A DNA stretch of 64,000 bases from assembly GCA_947498505.1 (NCBI GenBank), contig CANMKG010000004.1, forward strand, positions 186,001 through 250,000. The letters run 5' to 3'. The notes beneath the pieces were generated by a model. That model saw only the letters and a list, made by a program, of their open reading frames with translations. It did no database searches and was not told the DNA's origin. The stretch comes from an uncultured Maribacter sp. (GTDB taxonomy: Bacteria > Bacteroidota > Bacteroidia > Flavobacteriales > Flavobacteriaceae). Shown piece after piece: positions 1 through 8,658 of this stretch. The translations under genes were made by a program, and so were the position numbers. Each line of letters starts with the position of its first letter. The first letter of the stretch is position 1.

Positions 1-106
1 AAGCATGATTGATGGTGGTTTGAAGAAAAAACAAAGACAAAACAAAGCACTAGTTGATGAAATTAGTGCAACAATTATTTTACAAGCATACTTAAATAAA
101 AAGTAA
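1..106 (+). CDS. ruvX: RuvX/YqgF family Holliday junction resolvase, C-terminal end only
   Basis: This is the last 34 codons of a gene that begins before the window; the frame opens at base 2 and ends with TAA at 104-106. The readable tail, SMIDGGLKKKQRQNK followed by a short helix with DEISATIIL, matches the end of YqgF/RuvX proteins, RNase H-fold putative Holliday junction resolvases. The stop codon abuts the ATG of def at 107, so the two genes are probably cotranscribed. Identification rests on the C-terminal signature and on the ruvX-def order common in Flavobacteriaceae; the catalytic residues lie outside the window. Confidence 0.75.
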   Translation, partial: SMIDGGLKKKQRQNKALVDEISATIILQAYLNKK

Positions 107-697
107 ATGATATTACCTATTGTAGCCTATGGAGACCCAGTTTTACGAAAAGTTGCTGGAGATATCGATAAAGATTATGACAAATTACCGGAGCTAATTT
201 CTAATATGTGGGAAACCATGTATAATGCGCATGGTGTTGGATTAGCTGCTCCACAAATAGGAAAACCTATTCGTTTATTTTTGGTGGACACTACTCCATT
301 TGCAGATGATGAAGATTTAACTGAAAAAGAGAAAAAGCAGTTAGATGGATTTAAAAAAGTGTTCATTAATGCAAAAATAGAAGAGGAAACAGGTGAGGAA
401 TGGGTTTTTAATGAAGGTTGTTTAAGTATACCAGATGTTCGTGAAGATGTTTCAAGAAAGGGAACAATAAAAGTGCATTACTTTGATGAAAATTTTAAAG
501 AGTATACAGAAACTTTTGATGGACTTTTGGCTAGAGTAATTCAGCATGAATATGATCACATTGAAGGTGTTTTGTTTACAGATAAGTTGTCTTCATTGAA
601 AAAGAGATTAATAAAAGGGAGGCTAACAAACATTTCTAAAGGAAAAATAAAAGTAGACTACCGTATGCGTTTTCCAGCTTTAAAAAAAGGACGTTAA
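107..697 (+). CDS. def: peptide deformylase
   Basis: Removes the formyl group from the N-terminal methionine of nascent proteins, as a cytosolic metalloenzyme. All three family motifs are visible in the 196-residue product: GVGLAAPQIG at 43-52, EGCLSIP at 103-109 and QHEYDH at 146-151. Metal ligands are therefore Cys105, His147 and His151, with Glu148 as the catalytic acid/base. Length is normal for the bacterial enzyme. The ATG directly follows the ruvX stop, which supports this start and an operon. Confidence 0.97.
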   Translation: MILPIVAYGDPVLRKVAGDIDKDYDKLPELISNMWETMYNAHGVGLAAPQIGKPIRLFLVDTTPFADDEDLTEKEKKQLDGFKKVFINAKIEEETGEEWVFNEGCLSIPDVREDVSRKGTIKVHYFDENFKEYTETFDGLLARVIQHEYDHIEGVLFTDKLSSLKKRLIKGRLTNISKGKIKVDYRMRFPALKKGR

Positions 698-703
698 TTA
701 GTG

Positions 704-732
704 TTTGTATTTAAAGAAAATGTGCATATTTG
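704..732 (+). promoter_or_regulatory. putative Bacteroidota-type promoter of the DUF5606 gene
   Basis: A TTTG at 704-707 and a CATATTTG at 725-732 are separated by 17 bases. This resembles the Bacteroidota vegetative promoter (-33 TTG, -7 TAnnTTTG) with one mismatch in the -7 box. The ATG of the DUF5606 gene follows 22 bases later. Inferred from pattern and spacing only. Confidence 0.4.
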
Positions 733-754
733 CGGTCTTAAAATAAATTGATAC

Positions 755-1177
755 ATGGGGTTAGATAAGATTTTATCCATAGCAGGAAAACCAGGTTTGT
801 TTAAGTTACTTACACAAACAAGATCAGGTTTTGTAGCGGAATCGTTAATAGATAACAAAAGAGTAAGTGTAGGTTTACGTAGTAACGTAAGTGTACTTTC
901 TGAAATAGCTATTTATACTTTGGATGAAGAGCTTCCTTTGAGAGAAGTTTTTATAAAGATTCAGGAAAAAGAAAATGGAGGAAAAACTTCAATAGGGCAC
1001 AAGGAAGAAAAAATAAAATTAGAAGAATATTTTTTTGAAGTACTTCCTAATTATGATGAAGATAGAGTGTATTCTAGCGATATTAAAAAGGTTATTCAGT
1101 GGTATAATCTTTTACATGATAACGGTATTGTAGATTTTTCTGAAGAAAAGGAAACCGTTAATTCTGAGGAGGAATAA
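755..1177 (+). CDS. DUF5606 family protein
   Basis: A 140-residue cytosolic protein starting MGLDKILSIAGKPGLF, the signature of DUF5606, a family found almost only in Bacteroidota and commonly encoded next to def. The N-terminal part (about 1-50) is the conserved domain; the C-terminal tail is acidic and ends in a run of glutamates. No catalytic motif is visible and the function is unknown. It has its own likely promoter upstream and a strong hairpin directly downstream. Confidence 0.85.
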   Translation: MGLDKILSIAGKPGLFKLLTQTRSGFVAESLIDNKRVSVGLRSNVSVLSEIAIYTLDEELPLREVFIKIQEKENGGKTSIGHKEEKIKLEEYFFEVLPNYDEDRVYSSDIKKVIQWYNLLHDNGIVDFSEEKETVNSEEE

Positions 1178-1189
1178 AAATGTTTATGT

Positions 1190-1233
1190 AAAAATTAAAG
1201 AGCCTTCAATATTGAAGGCTCTTTAATTTTTTA
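1190..1233. terminator. bidirectional terminator between convergent genes
   Basis: A 28-bp perfect palindrome at 1197-1224 (arm AAAGAGCCTTCAAT) is flanked by A-rich sequence on the left and T-rich sequence on the right. It can therefore end both the DUF5606 transcript (plus) and the GH20 transcript (minus), whose stop codon lies at 1231. Confidence 0.85.
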
Positions 1234-2847
1234 GTCTTTTTTTATTGATGAGTACGTGAACTTACTCTTTTTCCAATCTATTAATGTAGAAGGGTAATAT
1301 TTTACATCCATCATATCAAGAAAAGGAGCGTGATTTGCAAGACGTTTTTTATAACTGTCCCAATTTCTATTTTCTTCGGTACTCCAACTTAATTCAGAGT
1401 AACCAATTATTCTTGGGAAAGCTAGATATTCTAACTCGTTAATATCGCTAATAGTTTCTGACCATAGTGGAGCTTCAATTCCTAAAATACTTTCTTTAGG
1501 GATTTCAATATAGTTGTCAGGAGTCCAAATGTATGCAGTGTCAACCGGTATATGTCCAGCCCAATTTAATCCATGCTTGGATAGTGAATCGTACTTCATG
1601 TCTAAGTAAGCCTTTTGAGCAATAGATATAATAACTTTCATTCCTTTTTTTACTGCCTTCTTAGCATTTTTTTCACTTCTCCAAAATTGAGCAATAGAAG
1701 TTGAATCTATATCGGCAACAGCAATATCATCCCATCCAATCATTTTTTTGCCATGTTTCCGAATAATTTTTTCAACTCTATTTACGAAATATTTGTAGTC
1801 GGCTTTTTTAGTAACATGACTTTCATCTCCTCCGATATGAAAATATGGTCCGGGAGTTAAGGCGGAAATCTCATTTACAACATCATCAATAAACTTATAC
1901 GTGGTATCTTTTTTTGTATTAAATGTGCTAAAACCTACACGAGTGCCTTCATATAATTTTAATTTTTTACCATTGCCATTTAAAAAAGGATAAGATACTG
2001 AAGCAGCATTCGTATGCCCTGGCATATCAATTTCTGGTATTATTGTGATATAGCGCTCTGCAGCATACGCAACAATTTCGGAATATTCTTTTTGGGTATA
2101 AAAACCTCCAGATGCTCCACCAACTTCTGTGCTTCCACCTATTGTAGTAAGCTTAGGCCATGACTTAATTTCAATACGCCATCCTTGGTCGTCTGATAAA
2201 TGTAGATGCAGAATATTTATTTTATAGTATGCCAATAGGTCAATGTATTTTTTTACGTCAGACACGCTAAAAAAATGTCGAGCAACATCTAGCATTGAAC
2301 CTCGATATTCAAAATTAGGTTTGTCAATAATTTTGCCTGTTGGAACTACCCAAATTTGGTGTTTAGCAAGGGTGTCATTGCTATTAAAAGGGATTAGTTG
2401 TCTTAAGGTTTGTATTCCTCTAAAAGCTCCCTCCGCCGTGTTTGAATTTAAAATAACAGAGTCTTTATTGATATATAACTGATAAGATTCAGGAGTATTT
2501 AATGCTACACTATCTGATTGATTAATATAAATTACACGTTCAATAGAGTCTATTCCTTCCTCGTTTACAGGTATTTCTAAATTGGTTTTAAATTTAATTT
2601 TATCTGCCAAAAATTGTCCTATTTCTGCAAACCCCGTGGTTTCTTTCGAAGTATAAATTGCAGTGTATTTATCTAAAGCAAAACCATTGTTGGTAGGTAT
2701 TATTTTTAAAGGTTTGGGAATCATGTTTTCGCCAGAAAGGTCTGTGGCTGGCATTTTAATAGGTATCTTTTTTTCTTTTTGACATGCAAGAAAAATTAAA
2801 CCAATAAAAAGTAAAGAAAGTATTCTAATGAGTATAGACTTTATCAT
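1231..2847 (-). CDS. beta-N-acetylhexosaminidase, GH20 lipoprotein
   Basis: An exo-acting hexosaminidase that removes terminal GlcNAc or GalNAc from chitin fragments, glycans or muropeptides. The 538-residue product has a lipoprotein signal (LLFIGLIFLAC, lipidated Cys22), so it is probably tethered to the outer membrane or periplasmic. A GH20b-like N-terminal domain (about 45-170) precedes the TIM barrel. HLHLSDDQGWRIE lies at 214-226 and HIGGDE at 337-342, giving the catalytic Asp341-Glu342 pair. It follows the SGNH hydrolase gene by 6 bases, so the two form an operon. Confidence 0.93.
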   Translation of the reverse strand: MIKSILIRILSLLFIGLIFLACQKEKKIPIKMPATDLSGENMIPKPLKIIPTNNGFALDKYTAIYTSKETTGFAEIGQFLADKIKFKTNLEIPVNEEGIDSIERVIYINQSDSVALNTPESYQLYINKDSVILNSNTAEGAFRGIQTLRQLIPFNSNDTLAKHQIWVVPTGKIIDKPNFEYRGSMLDVARHFFSVSDVKKYIDLLAYYKINILHLHLSDDQGWRIEIKSWPKLTTIGGSTEVGGASGGFYTQKEYSEIVAYAAERYITIIPEIDMPGHTNAASVSYPFLNGNGKKLKLYEGTRVGFSTFNTKKDTTYKFIDDVVNEISALTPGPYFHIGGDESHVTKKADYKYFVNRVEKIIRKHGKKMIGWDDIAVADIDSTSIAQFWRSEKNAKKAVKKGMKVIISIAQKAYLDMKYDSLSKHGLNWAGHIPVDTAYIWTPDNYIEIPKESILGIEAPLWSETISDINELEYLAFPRIIGYSELSWSTEENRNWDSYKKRLANHAPFLDMMDVKYYPSTLIDWKKSKFTYSSIKKD

Positions 2848-2853
2848 AACTAG

Positions 2854-3501
2854 TTAGTTTAAAAACGGTTTTACTTTTTTGAACCAAATACTATAGCCCT
2901 TGGAATTCATGTGTAAACCATCGGGTTGAAAAAGGGTAGTATTTATTCGTCTGTTTTTTAACATTGGTTTCCAAACATCAATATAAGCTAACAAAGGGTC
3001 TTTTTTTGTATATCTTTTTAGCTTACGGTTAAATCGTTGGTACTTTTTTTTGAGTTTCCATCTTTGTACACTTGGTTTTGCTGAAATTAATATAACCACA
3101 GTTTCGTTGTTTTGAGCATGTATACGTTTAACTATTTTCTTTAGATTATTAATCACAGCATTAGATGTTTTATTATAGGCAATATCATTATCACCTTCGT
3201 AAATAAAAACCTTAGTTGGACGGTATTTTAGAATTAACTCGTCGGAAAAACGTAATAAATCTCCTGATAATGATGCTCCAAAACCTGTGTTTATAATTTG
3301 ATATTTAGGAAAAATTGAATCTAAATTTTTCCATAATCTAATACTAGAACTTCCTGTAAATACTATGGTTTCCTTTGTCGACTCCTTAATATTTTCATAT
3401 TTTTTGACCAACGCATCCACGTCTTCTTGAAATCGGTGTTGCGCACTTAATGTAAACACACATCCAAATAAAAAATAGAGGAAATTCAGTTTTTTGAACA
3501 T
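2854..3501 (-). CDS. SGNH/GDSL-type esterase, secreted
   Basis: A 215-residue hydrolase with a signal peptide (FLYFLFGCVFTLSAQ). Block I appears as TGSSSIRLW near residue 50 (catalytic Ser), the Gly block as NTGFGASLSGD, the GDND block near 100, and the Asp/His block as DGLHMNSKGY near the C terminus. SGNH enzymes of this class act as carbohydrate or lipid esterases. As the promoter-proximal gene of a pair with the GH20 hexosaminidase, deacetylation of the same glycan is plausible but inferred. Confidence 0.85.
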   Translation of the reverse strand: MFKKLNFLYFLFGCVFTLSAQHRFQEDVDALVKKYENIKESTKETIVFTGSSSIRLWKNLDSIFPKYQIINTGFGASLSGDLLRFSDELILKYRPTKVFIYEGDNDIAYNKTSNAVINNLKKIVKRIHAQNNETVVILISAKPSVQRWKLKKKYQRFNRKLKRYTKKDPLLAYIDVWKPMLKNRRINTTLFQPDGLHMNSKGYSIWFKKVKPFLN

Positions 3502-3674
3502 ACTTGTTTTGTGAAATGAATTATACAGTCGTAAATACAGTATTATAATTTCTCTAAGTTAATTTTTTTTAATTCATACAGTTACGTTTTAGCTTAAGTT
3601 TTTATAACTTACTTACACTTAAATGAGTGAGTATTTTAAACCGATTAATTTGTAACTTAGAAAACAGTGAAATT

Positions 3675-4007
3675 ATGAGTGAGTTATCAAAAAAACTTGA
3701 AAAATTAAAAGCAACTGCTGTAAGTCAGTTAAATGATTGTGGTGTTACTAGTATTGATTATGATAAGTTAGACGGATATGTAAATAGTCTAAAATCAATG
3801 GTGAATAATAAAGATGCTACGTTGGTTTCTGGCCAAGACGAGTCTGAACTGGAAACAGTAAGAAGAAATTTTGTAGAGAAAAAATTAGGGATTTCGGATA
3901 AGGATAAAGGAATGGCAGCGATTAATTCGGTTGTAGAAAAAATGTCTTCTATTCGAATGAAAAGCAGACCAGCATTTTATTATCTGGTTCAAGATGAGTT
4001 AGGGTAA
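3675..4007 (+). CDS. DUF2853 family protein
   Basis: A small cytosolic protein of 110 residues starting MSELSKKLEKL. An in-frame ATG at 3627 would add 16 residues, but the family is about 105-110 residues long and begins at the serine-rich helix, so 3675 is preferred. The C-terminal RPAFYYLVQDELG is the family hallmark. DUF2853 has known all-helical structures but no known function. Transcription probably ends at the hairpin just downstream. Confidence 0.85.
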   Translation: MSELSKKLEKLKATAVSQLNDCGVTSIDYDKLDGYVNSLKSMVNNKDATLVSGQDESELETVRRNFVEKKLGISDKDKGMAAINSVVEKMSSIRMKSRPAFYYLVQDELG

Positions 4008-4025
4008 AACCAAAAACGTATTTAT

Positions 4026-4064
4026 AAAAGGGTAGCTATTATAGAAGATAGATGCCCTTTTTTT
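4026..4064. terminator. terminator hairpin between convergent genes
   Basis: An imperfect inverted repeat, AAAGGGTAGCTAT against ATAGATGCCCTTT, is followed by a run of seven T residues. It ends the DUF2853 transcript; on the minus strand it lies at the end of the TRAP/SMP-30 operon. Confidence 0.65.
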
Positions 4065-4953
4065 AACGAATACCTTTAACATTCATTTTCAGCGTATAAA
4101 CTGAGTTCATAGCCGTAATGAACAATGTTTTTTGATCCTTTCCTCCAAAGGTTACATTTGCTGTCCAACTTTGCGGTATAGGTATGTGTTTTATTTGTTC
4201 TCCATTTTTGTTAAAAACGGTAACTCCATTGCCGGTTAAATAAAGGTTTCCTTGATTATCTATTGTCATACCATCGGATCCCATGTTAATAAAAAGTTTT
4301 CGGTTGGTTAAACTTGCATCTTCATTAATAGTAAACGAGAAGGTTTTTTTATCGCCATTATCTGAAATATAGAGGGTTTTTCCATCGGCGGAACCAATTA
4401 TTCCATTAGGACGAACAAAATCTGTTGCTACAACTTTTATTGTTTTTAAATCAGGACTCAAATAATAAACACGTTCTTCTTTAATTTCTTTTTGTTGTCT
4501 TTTCCAATATGGTCTTTGGTAATAAGGATCCGTAAAATAGATACCGCCTTTAGCATCAACCCATAAATCATTTGGACCATTTAGTTTTTTACCTTCAAAA
4601 TCATCAATTAAAATATTTATTTTTTTATCTCCGTCAATTTGCCATAATTGAAATTTTTCATCAGCACAAGCTAACAGATTTCCATCATGATCAAAATAAA
4701 GTCCATTAGCTCTTCCCGATGGTTTTAAATAGGTGGTTATTGAGTCTGTATCAACCGACCATTTTAGTATTTGATTGTTAGGTTGGTCAGTAAAAAAAAC
4801 ATTTCCTTGCTTATCTACTGCTGGCCCTTCAGTGAATTTAAAAGCACTAGATACAACCTTTAAATCAGCATTTTTAGCCACAATATCTTGAGCTGTTATC
4901 TGCATGGATAAAGCAAAAAACAAACAAACTAATACGGAAGTTGTTTTAATCAT
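4063..4953 (-). CDS. SMP-30/gluconolactonase/LRE family protein, periplasmic
   Basis: A six-bladed beta-propeller calcium-dependent lactonase-type enzyme of 296 residues with a cleavable signal peptide (ends SMQITAQ). Family landmarks are FTEGPAV near 40, LNGPNDLWVD near 125, RPNGI near 180 and ISDNGD near 195; the glutamate and the two asparagines of these motifs normally bind the metal. It is the last gene of the TRAP transporter operon, 9 bases after dctM. Hydrolysis of an aldonolactone before or after uptake of a sugar acid is therefore a reasonable inference. Confidence 0.85.
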   Translation of the reverse strand: MIKTTSVLVCLFFALSMQITAQDIVAKNADLKVVSSAFKFTEGPAVDKQGNVFFTDQPNNQILKWSVDTDSITTYLKPSGRANGLYFDHDGNLLACADEKFQLWQIDGDKKINILIDDFEGKKLNGPNDLWVDAKGGIYFTDPYYQRPYWKRQQKEIKEERVYYLSPDLKTIKVVATDFVRPNGIIGSADGKTLYISDNGDKKTFSFTINEDASLTNRKLFINMGSDGMTIDNQGNLYLTGNGVTVFNKNGEQIKHIPIPQSWTANVTFGGKDQKTLFITAMNSVYTLKMNVKGIR

Positions 4954-4962
4954 AATTGTAGT

Positions 4963-6237
4963 TTATTCTAAAATTAAGTTAGGTAATAAAAGTGAAATAC
5001 TTGGAAATAGGGTTACCAACACTAAGACCAAAATGCTTACCGCCAAAAATGGTAAACTAGCTTTACTAACCTTGCTTATAGAAACTTTGCCAATACTTGA
5101 GGAAACAAATAAACATATTCCTAACGGAGGAGTAGTAAGTCCAATCATTAAATTTAGTAACGCAATAATTGCAAAATGAATAGGATCTACATCTACAGCA
5201 ATTGCAAGCTTAAGTAGAATAGGAAAAAGTATAAGGAGAGCCGCGATGGTTTCCATAAACGTACCTATAAAAATTAGTAGTAAATTAATAACAAGTAGTA
5301 CTACATATTTGTTGGTAGAAAATCCTAAAATTTCGGTAGATATTATTTGAGGTAGTTGTTCAGTAATTAAAATCCATCCAAATAGGTTGGCAAATCCAAT
5401 AAGCACCATTAATGACGCTGAGGTTTTCATGGAATCTAAGGTAATTACTGCTAGATTTTTAAAGCTTATTTTTTTGTAAACAAAAGCTCCTATTAACAGC
5501 GCATATATAACGGCCACAATTGATGCTTCGGTTGGTGTAAAAACACCACCAATGATTCCGAACAGTATAATAAAAGTCATTAATAGCGACCAAAATGTAT
5601 CTTTAAATCCAACAAGTATTTGTTTAAATGAACTTTTAGGGTGTTTTGGGTATTTTCTTTTAGCAGATATATAGTAAGTTATTATCATTAGCCCTACACC
5701 TAATAAAAGCCCAGGTAGTGCGCCTGCTAAAAATAGTTTTCCGACTGATAATCCGCTTAATGTAGCAGCAATAATCATAGGAACACTTGGAGGTATAATA
5801 GGACCCACAGTAGAAGAAGAGGCTGTTACAGCACATGAGAAATCAGTATCATAACCTTCTTTTTTCATTGCCGGAATCATCACAGCTCCAATACTCGCAG
5901 TATCGGAAACTGCAGTACCTGAAATTCCAGCAAAAAGCATGGAAGCCCCTATATTCGCGAGTGCTAAACCGCCTCTAATATGACCTAACAAGTGATTACA
6001 AAAAGCAATAATTTTAGCAGTTAATCCCCCTTGATTCATTAAATTGCCAGCAAGAATAAAGCCTGGTATACTTAATAACACAAAGACGTCGATTCCCGAA
6101 TACATTTTCATGGGAACTAAAATCAATGGAATTCCTTTAATTAATAAGTAAGCTAGGCACGATATTCCTAGCGAAAAAGCAATAGGAAACCTTAATATTA
6201 AGCAAACAGCAAATATTATAATAACAGTCCAAATCAT
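4963..6237 (-). CDS. dctM: TRAP transporter large permease subunit, DctM family
   Basis: The 424-residue transport subunit of a tripartite ATP-independent periplasmic transporter, with about a dozen hydrophobic segments. Typical features are MYSGIDVFVLLSIPGFILAGNLM near the N terminus and the GISGTAVSDTASIGAVMIPAM stretch near 110, part of the Na+/substrate site of this fold. The start codon overlaps the dctQ stop (TAATG), showing translational coupling. Substrate cannot be read from sequence; the neighbouring SMP-30 lactonase hints at a sugar acid. Confidence 0.93.
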   Translation of the reverse strand: MIWTVIIIFAVCLILRFPIAFSLGISCLAYLLIKGIPLILVPMKMYSGIDVFVLLSIPGFILAGNLMNQGGLTAKIIAFCNHLLGHIRGGLALANIGASMLFAGISGTAVSDTASIGAVMIPAMKKEGYDTDFSCAVTASSSTVGPIIPPSVPMIIAATLSGLSVGKLFLAGALPGLLLGVGLMIITYYISAKRKYPKHPKSSFKQILVGFKDTFWSLLMTFIILFGIIGGVFTPTEASIVAVIYALLIGAFVYKKISFKNLAVITLDSMKTSASLMVLIGFANLFGWILITEQLPQIISTEILGFSTNKYVVLLVINLLLIFIGTFMETIAALLILFPILLKLAIAVDVDPIHFAIIALLNLMIGLTTPPLGICLFVSSSIGKVSISKVSKASLPFLAVSILVLVLVTLFPSISLLLPNLILE

Positions 6238-6692
6238 TATTTTCTTTTAAGAAGTTTTATTAGGTCAATAATTGAATAATACGTAATTGCAATTCCCATT
6301 AACGTCATACTAGCAAACCCTATAGCCATAGGTATTCCCATACTTGGAGATTTTTCAGGAATCCCTAGGATAACAAAGTTTATACTATAAATGGTGAATA
6401 CCACAAAAAGTATAATGGTAACTACGTAAATCAACAGAATTAATTTTGGTTTATAAGCGTCGTTTATTTTGTTGTACAAGCCATCAAAAAATACATAACT
6501 ATTATCTTTCATTGCAAGCCCTGCAGCAAAACTCATTGCGTAAATAAAGAAAAAGCGGGAAGCTTCTTCCGTCCAGGAAGGAGGTTTTTCTATGAAAAAT
6601 CTACCATAAATTTGAATAACCGTAGTAATGATAAAGGCAAGTGATCCAATTAAAGTTCCGTATTTAAAAAACCGATTTATATTTTTTTTCAT
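6237..6692 (-). CDS. dctQ: TRAP transporter small permease subunit, DctQ family
   Basis: A 151-residue inner-membrane protein with four predicted membrane helices. The second helix carries the family motif WTEEASRFFFIYAMSFA (residues about 40-56), followed by GLAMKDNSYV. It partners dctM, with which its stop codon overlaps. It starts 10 bases after the dctP stop, completing a P-Q-M gene order. Confidence 0.9.
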   Translation of the reverse strand: MKKNINRFFKYGTLIGSLAFIITTVIQIYGRFFIEKPPSWTEEASRFFFIYAMSFAAGLAMKDNSYVFFDGLYNKINDAYKPKLILLIYVVTIILFVVFTIYSINFVILGIPEKSPSMGIPMAIGFASMTLMGIAITYYSIIDLIKLLKRK

Positions 6693-6702
6693 ACTTGCAG
6701 AG

Positions 6703-7698
6703 TTACCTGTTGGCTAATATTTGTTTATATACTTTTTGCATTTCTGGAGATAGGCTATTATATAAAGCTTCTTTACTTTTTTTATTAAAGGCCTCTTTAT
6801 CTACTTCCACAAATGTCATTCCTTTGGCTTTTAGTTCATCTTGAACCTTTTTTTCGTTTTCAATAAAGATGTTGTGTTCGTAAATCTGCATGTCTTTAGC
6901 ACATTCTAGAAATATTTTCTTTAAATCATCAGGAAATTTTTGAAATTGTTTTTCTCCAATAACTGGATACGTCCAACTAACCACATGGGATGTTACGTTC
7001 AAATACTTTTGTACTTCTGCAAATCCAGCTGCTTTTATCATTGCAAAAGGGTTTTCTTGGGCTTCAACCGTGCCCTGTTGTAGCGATGTAAATACCTCAG
7101 AAAATGCCATAGGAGTAGGTTTTGCTCCCAATGCACCCCAAGCTGTAACAAAAGTTGGGACATTAGGTACTCTGACAATAAGTCCGTTTAAATCTTCTGG
7201 TGTTTTTATAGGTCTATTGGATGTAAGATGGCGAGGACCGCGTTGAAAATATCCCAGAGTTCGTAATCCGGTTTTTTCAAGCATTTCTTGCTCCATGCGT
7301 TTACCTACAGGACCATTAATTAGATTTTTCATATCCACAGAATCCCTTAATAGAAAAGGAAATTCACAAAATGCCATTATTTCAATCCAGTTATTCAATA
7401 GTGATCCAGTTACCGTCATATCAATAACTTCGGTTTGAATCATTCTTATACCTTCTATTTCTTTAGCTATTTGTTCCGAATGGTAATTTTGAAGTACAAT
7501 TCTGCCGTTAGATCTTTCTTTAAGGATCTCTCCAAAGTAATCAAAAGCTTTAAACCAAGTATGTTGGTCATTTACTAGGTGACTAGCTCGGAGAATAAAT
7601 TCTGGTTCTTGATTTTGTTTAGGGTTACATTGTATTGTTATCGCACAAATAAAGGTGTACAATATACACTTATAGAAGAGACTGTTAAATTTTTTCAA
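6703..7698 (-). CDS. dctP: TRAP transporter substrate-binding lipoprotein, DctP family
   Basis: Extracytoplasmic solute receptor of the TRAP system. The DctP fold is recognisable from ASHLVNDQHTWFKAF, the RVPNVPTF segment (the Arg that salt-bridges a carboxylate substrate) and GTVEAQENPFAM. I chose the TTG at 7698, giving MKKFNSLFYKC and a lipobox ending ITIQC. The frame is open to another TTG at 7776, but that would place 26 unrelated residues before the signal. A lipidated receptor fits Bacteroidota. First gene of the dctP-dctQ-dctM-SMP-30 operon, divergent from mazG. Confidence 0.88.
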   Translation of the reverse strand: MKKFNSLFYKCILYTFICAITIQCNPKQNQEPEFILRASHLVNDQHTWFKAFDYFGEILKERSNGRIVLQNYHSEQIAKEIEGIRMIQTEVIDMTVTGSLLNNWIEIMAFCEFPFLLRDSVDMKNLINGPVGKRMEQEMLEKTGLRTLGYFQRGPRHLTSNRPIKTPEDLNGLIVRVPNVPTFVTAWGALGAKPTPMAFSEVFTSLQQGTVEAQENPFAMIKAAGFAEVQKYLNVTSHVVSWTYPVIGEKQFQKFPDDLKKIFLECAKDMQIYEHNIFIENEKKVQDELKAKGMTFVEVDKEAFNKKSKEALYNSLSPEMQKVYKQILANR

Positions 7699-7808
7699 TT
7701 TGTTGAATTCTAGACATGATTTGATAGAGATGAGGCTAAAAGTAGCCGTTTTTTTTGAAAAAACAAAAGTGAGCAACTTTGTATCTTAGCACAAATTTAT
7801 AGGGAAAA

Positions 7809-8582
7809 ATGAATACTCGAGAATCACAATTAAAGGCATTTGATAGATTGCTAACCATTATGGATGAGCTTAGAGATCAGTGTCCATGGGATAAAAAGCA
7901 AACTATGGAAACTTTACGTCATTTAACTATTGAAGAAACCTATGAATTAGGTGATGCAATACTTGATAATGATTTAGATGAGGTGAAAAAGGAACTCGGT
8001 GATGTGTTACTTCATATTGTTTTTTATGCAAAAATTGGATCAGAAACTAATGATTTTGATATAGCAGATGTTGCGAATTCCATATGTGATAAATTGATAA
8101 ATAGACACCCACATATTTATGGAGATGTAAAAGTTAATAATGAGGAAGACGTAAAACGCAATTGGGAAGAACTTAAATTAAAAGAAGGTAAAAAAAGTGT
8201 TTTAGAGGGAGTGCCAAAAAGTTTACCTGCAGTGGTAAAAGCTAATAGAATACAGGATAAAGTGGCAGGTGTGGGTTTTGATTGGGAAAAACCGCAACAA
8301 GTTTTTGAAAAGGTTAAAGAGGAACTGGCTGAGCTTCAAGAAGAGGTAAACCTGGGAAATAAGGATAGGGTGGAAGCTGAATTTGGAGATGTGTTATTTT
8401 CAATGATTAACTATGCTAGATTTCTAAAAATAAACCCCGAAAACGCATTAGAACGTACCAATAAAAAATTCATAAAAAGGTTTCAGTATCTCGAGGAGAA
8501 ATCCAAGGAAAAAAATAAGTCGTTAAGGGATATGACCTTAGCCGAAATGGATATATATTGGGAAGAGGCTAAAAAGATATAG
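7809..8582 (+). CDS. mazG: nucleoside triphosphate pyrophosphohydrolase MazG
   Basis: A 257-residue all-alpha NTP pyrophosphohydrolase that hydrolyses (d)NTPs to monophosphates and clears aberrant nucleotides. Both MazG repeats are present: LRDQCPWDKKQTMETLRHLTIEETYEL (about 18-44), with the metal-binding EExxE, and a second copy around 170-195 (KVKEELAELQEEV, EFGDVLFSMINYAR). Length and domain layout are those of the standard duplicated enzyme. It is divergent from the TRAP operon; the 30-110 base gap holds both promoters. Confidence 0.95.
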   Translation: MNTRESQLKAFDRLLTIMDELRDQCPWDKKQTMETLRHLTIEETYELGDAILDNDLDEVKKELGDVLLHIVFYAKIGSETNDFDIADVANSICDKLINRHPHIYGDVKVNNEEDVKRNWEELKLKEGKKSVLEGVPKSLPAVVKANRIQDKVAGVGFDWEKPQQVFEKVKEELAELQEEVNLGNKDRVEAEFGDVLFSMINYARFLKINPENALERTNKKFIKRFQYLEEKSKEKNKSLRDMTLAEMDIYWEEAKKI

Positions 8583-8610
8583 AAATCATTAAATATCATA
8601 AAATTATCGC

Positions 8611-8638
8611 TTTGTGTTAGGGGTATAACTTATCTTTG
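8611..8638 (+). promoter_or_regulatory. promoter of the MATE transporter gene
   Basis: TTTG at 8611-8614 and a perfect TAnnTTTG box (TATCTTTG) at 8631-8638 are 16 bases apart, matching the Bacteroidota sigma-A consensus. The start codon at 8659 is only about 20 bases beyond the -7 box, so the mRNA would have a very short leader. Confidence 0.6.
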
Positions 8639-8658
8639 CCCTTCTAAATTCAAAAGCT

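Noticed and set aside
7699..7776. Longer dctP start at the TTG at 7776
   Set aside because: It would place 26 residues before the lipoprotein signal and abolish export; the TTG at 7698 gives a normal signal.
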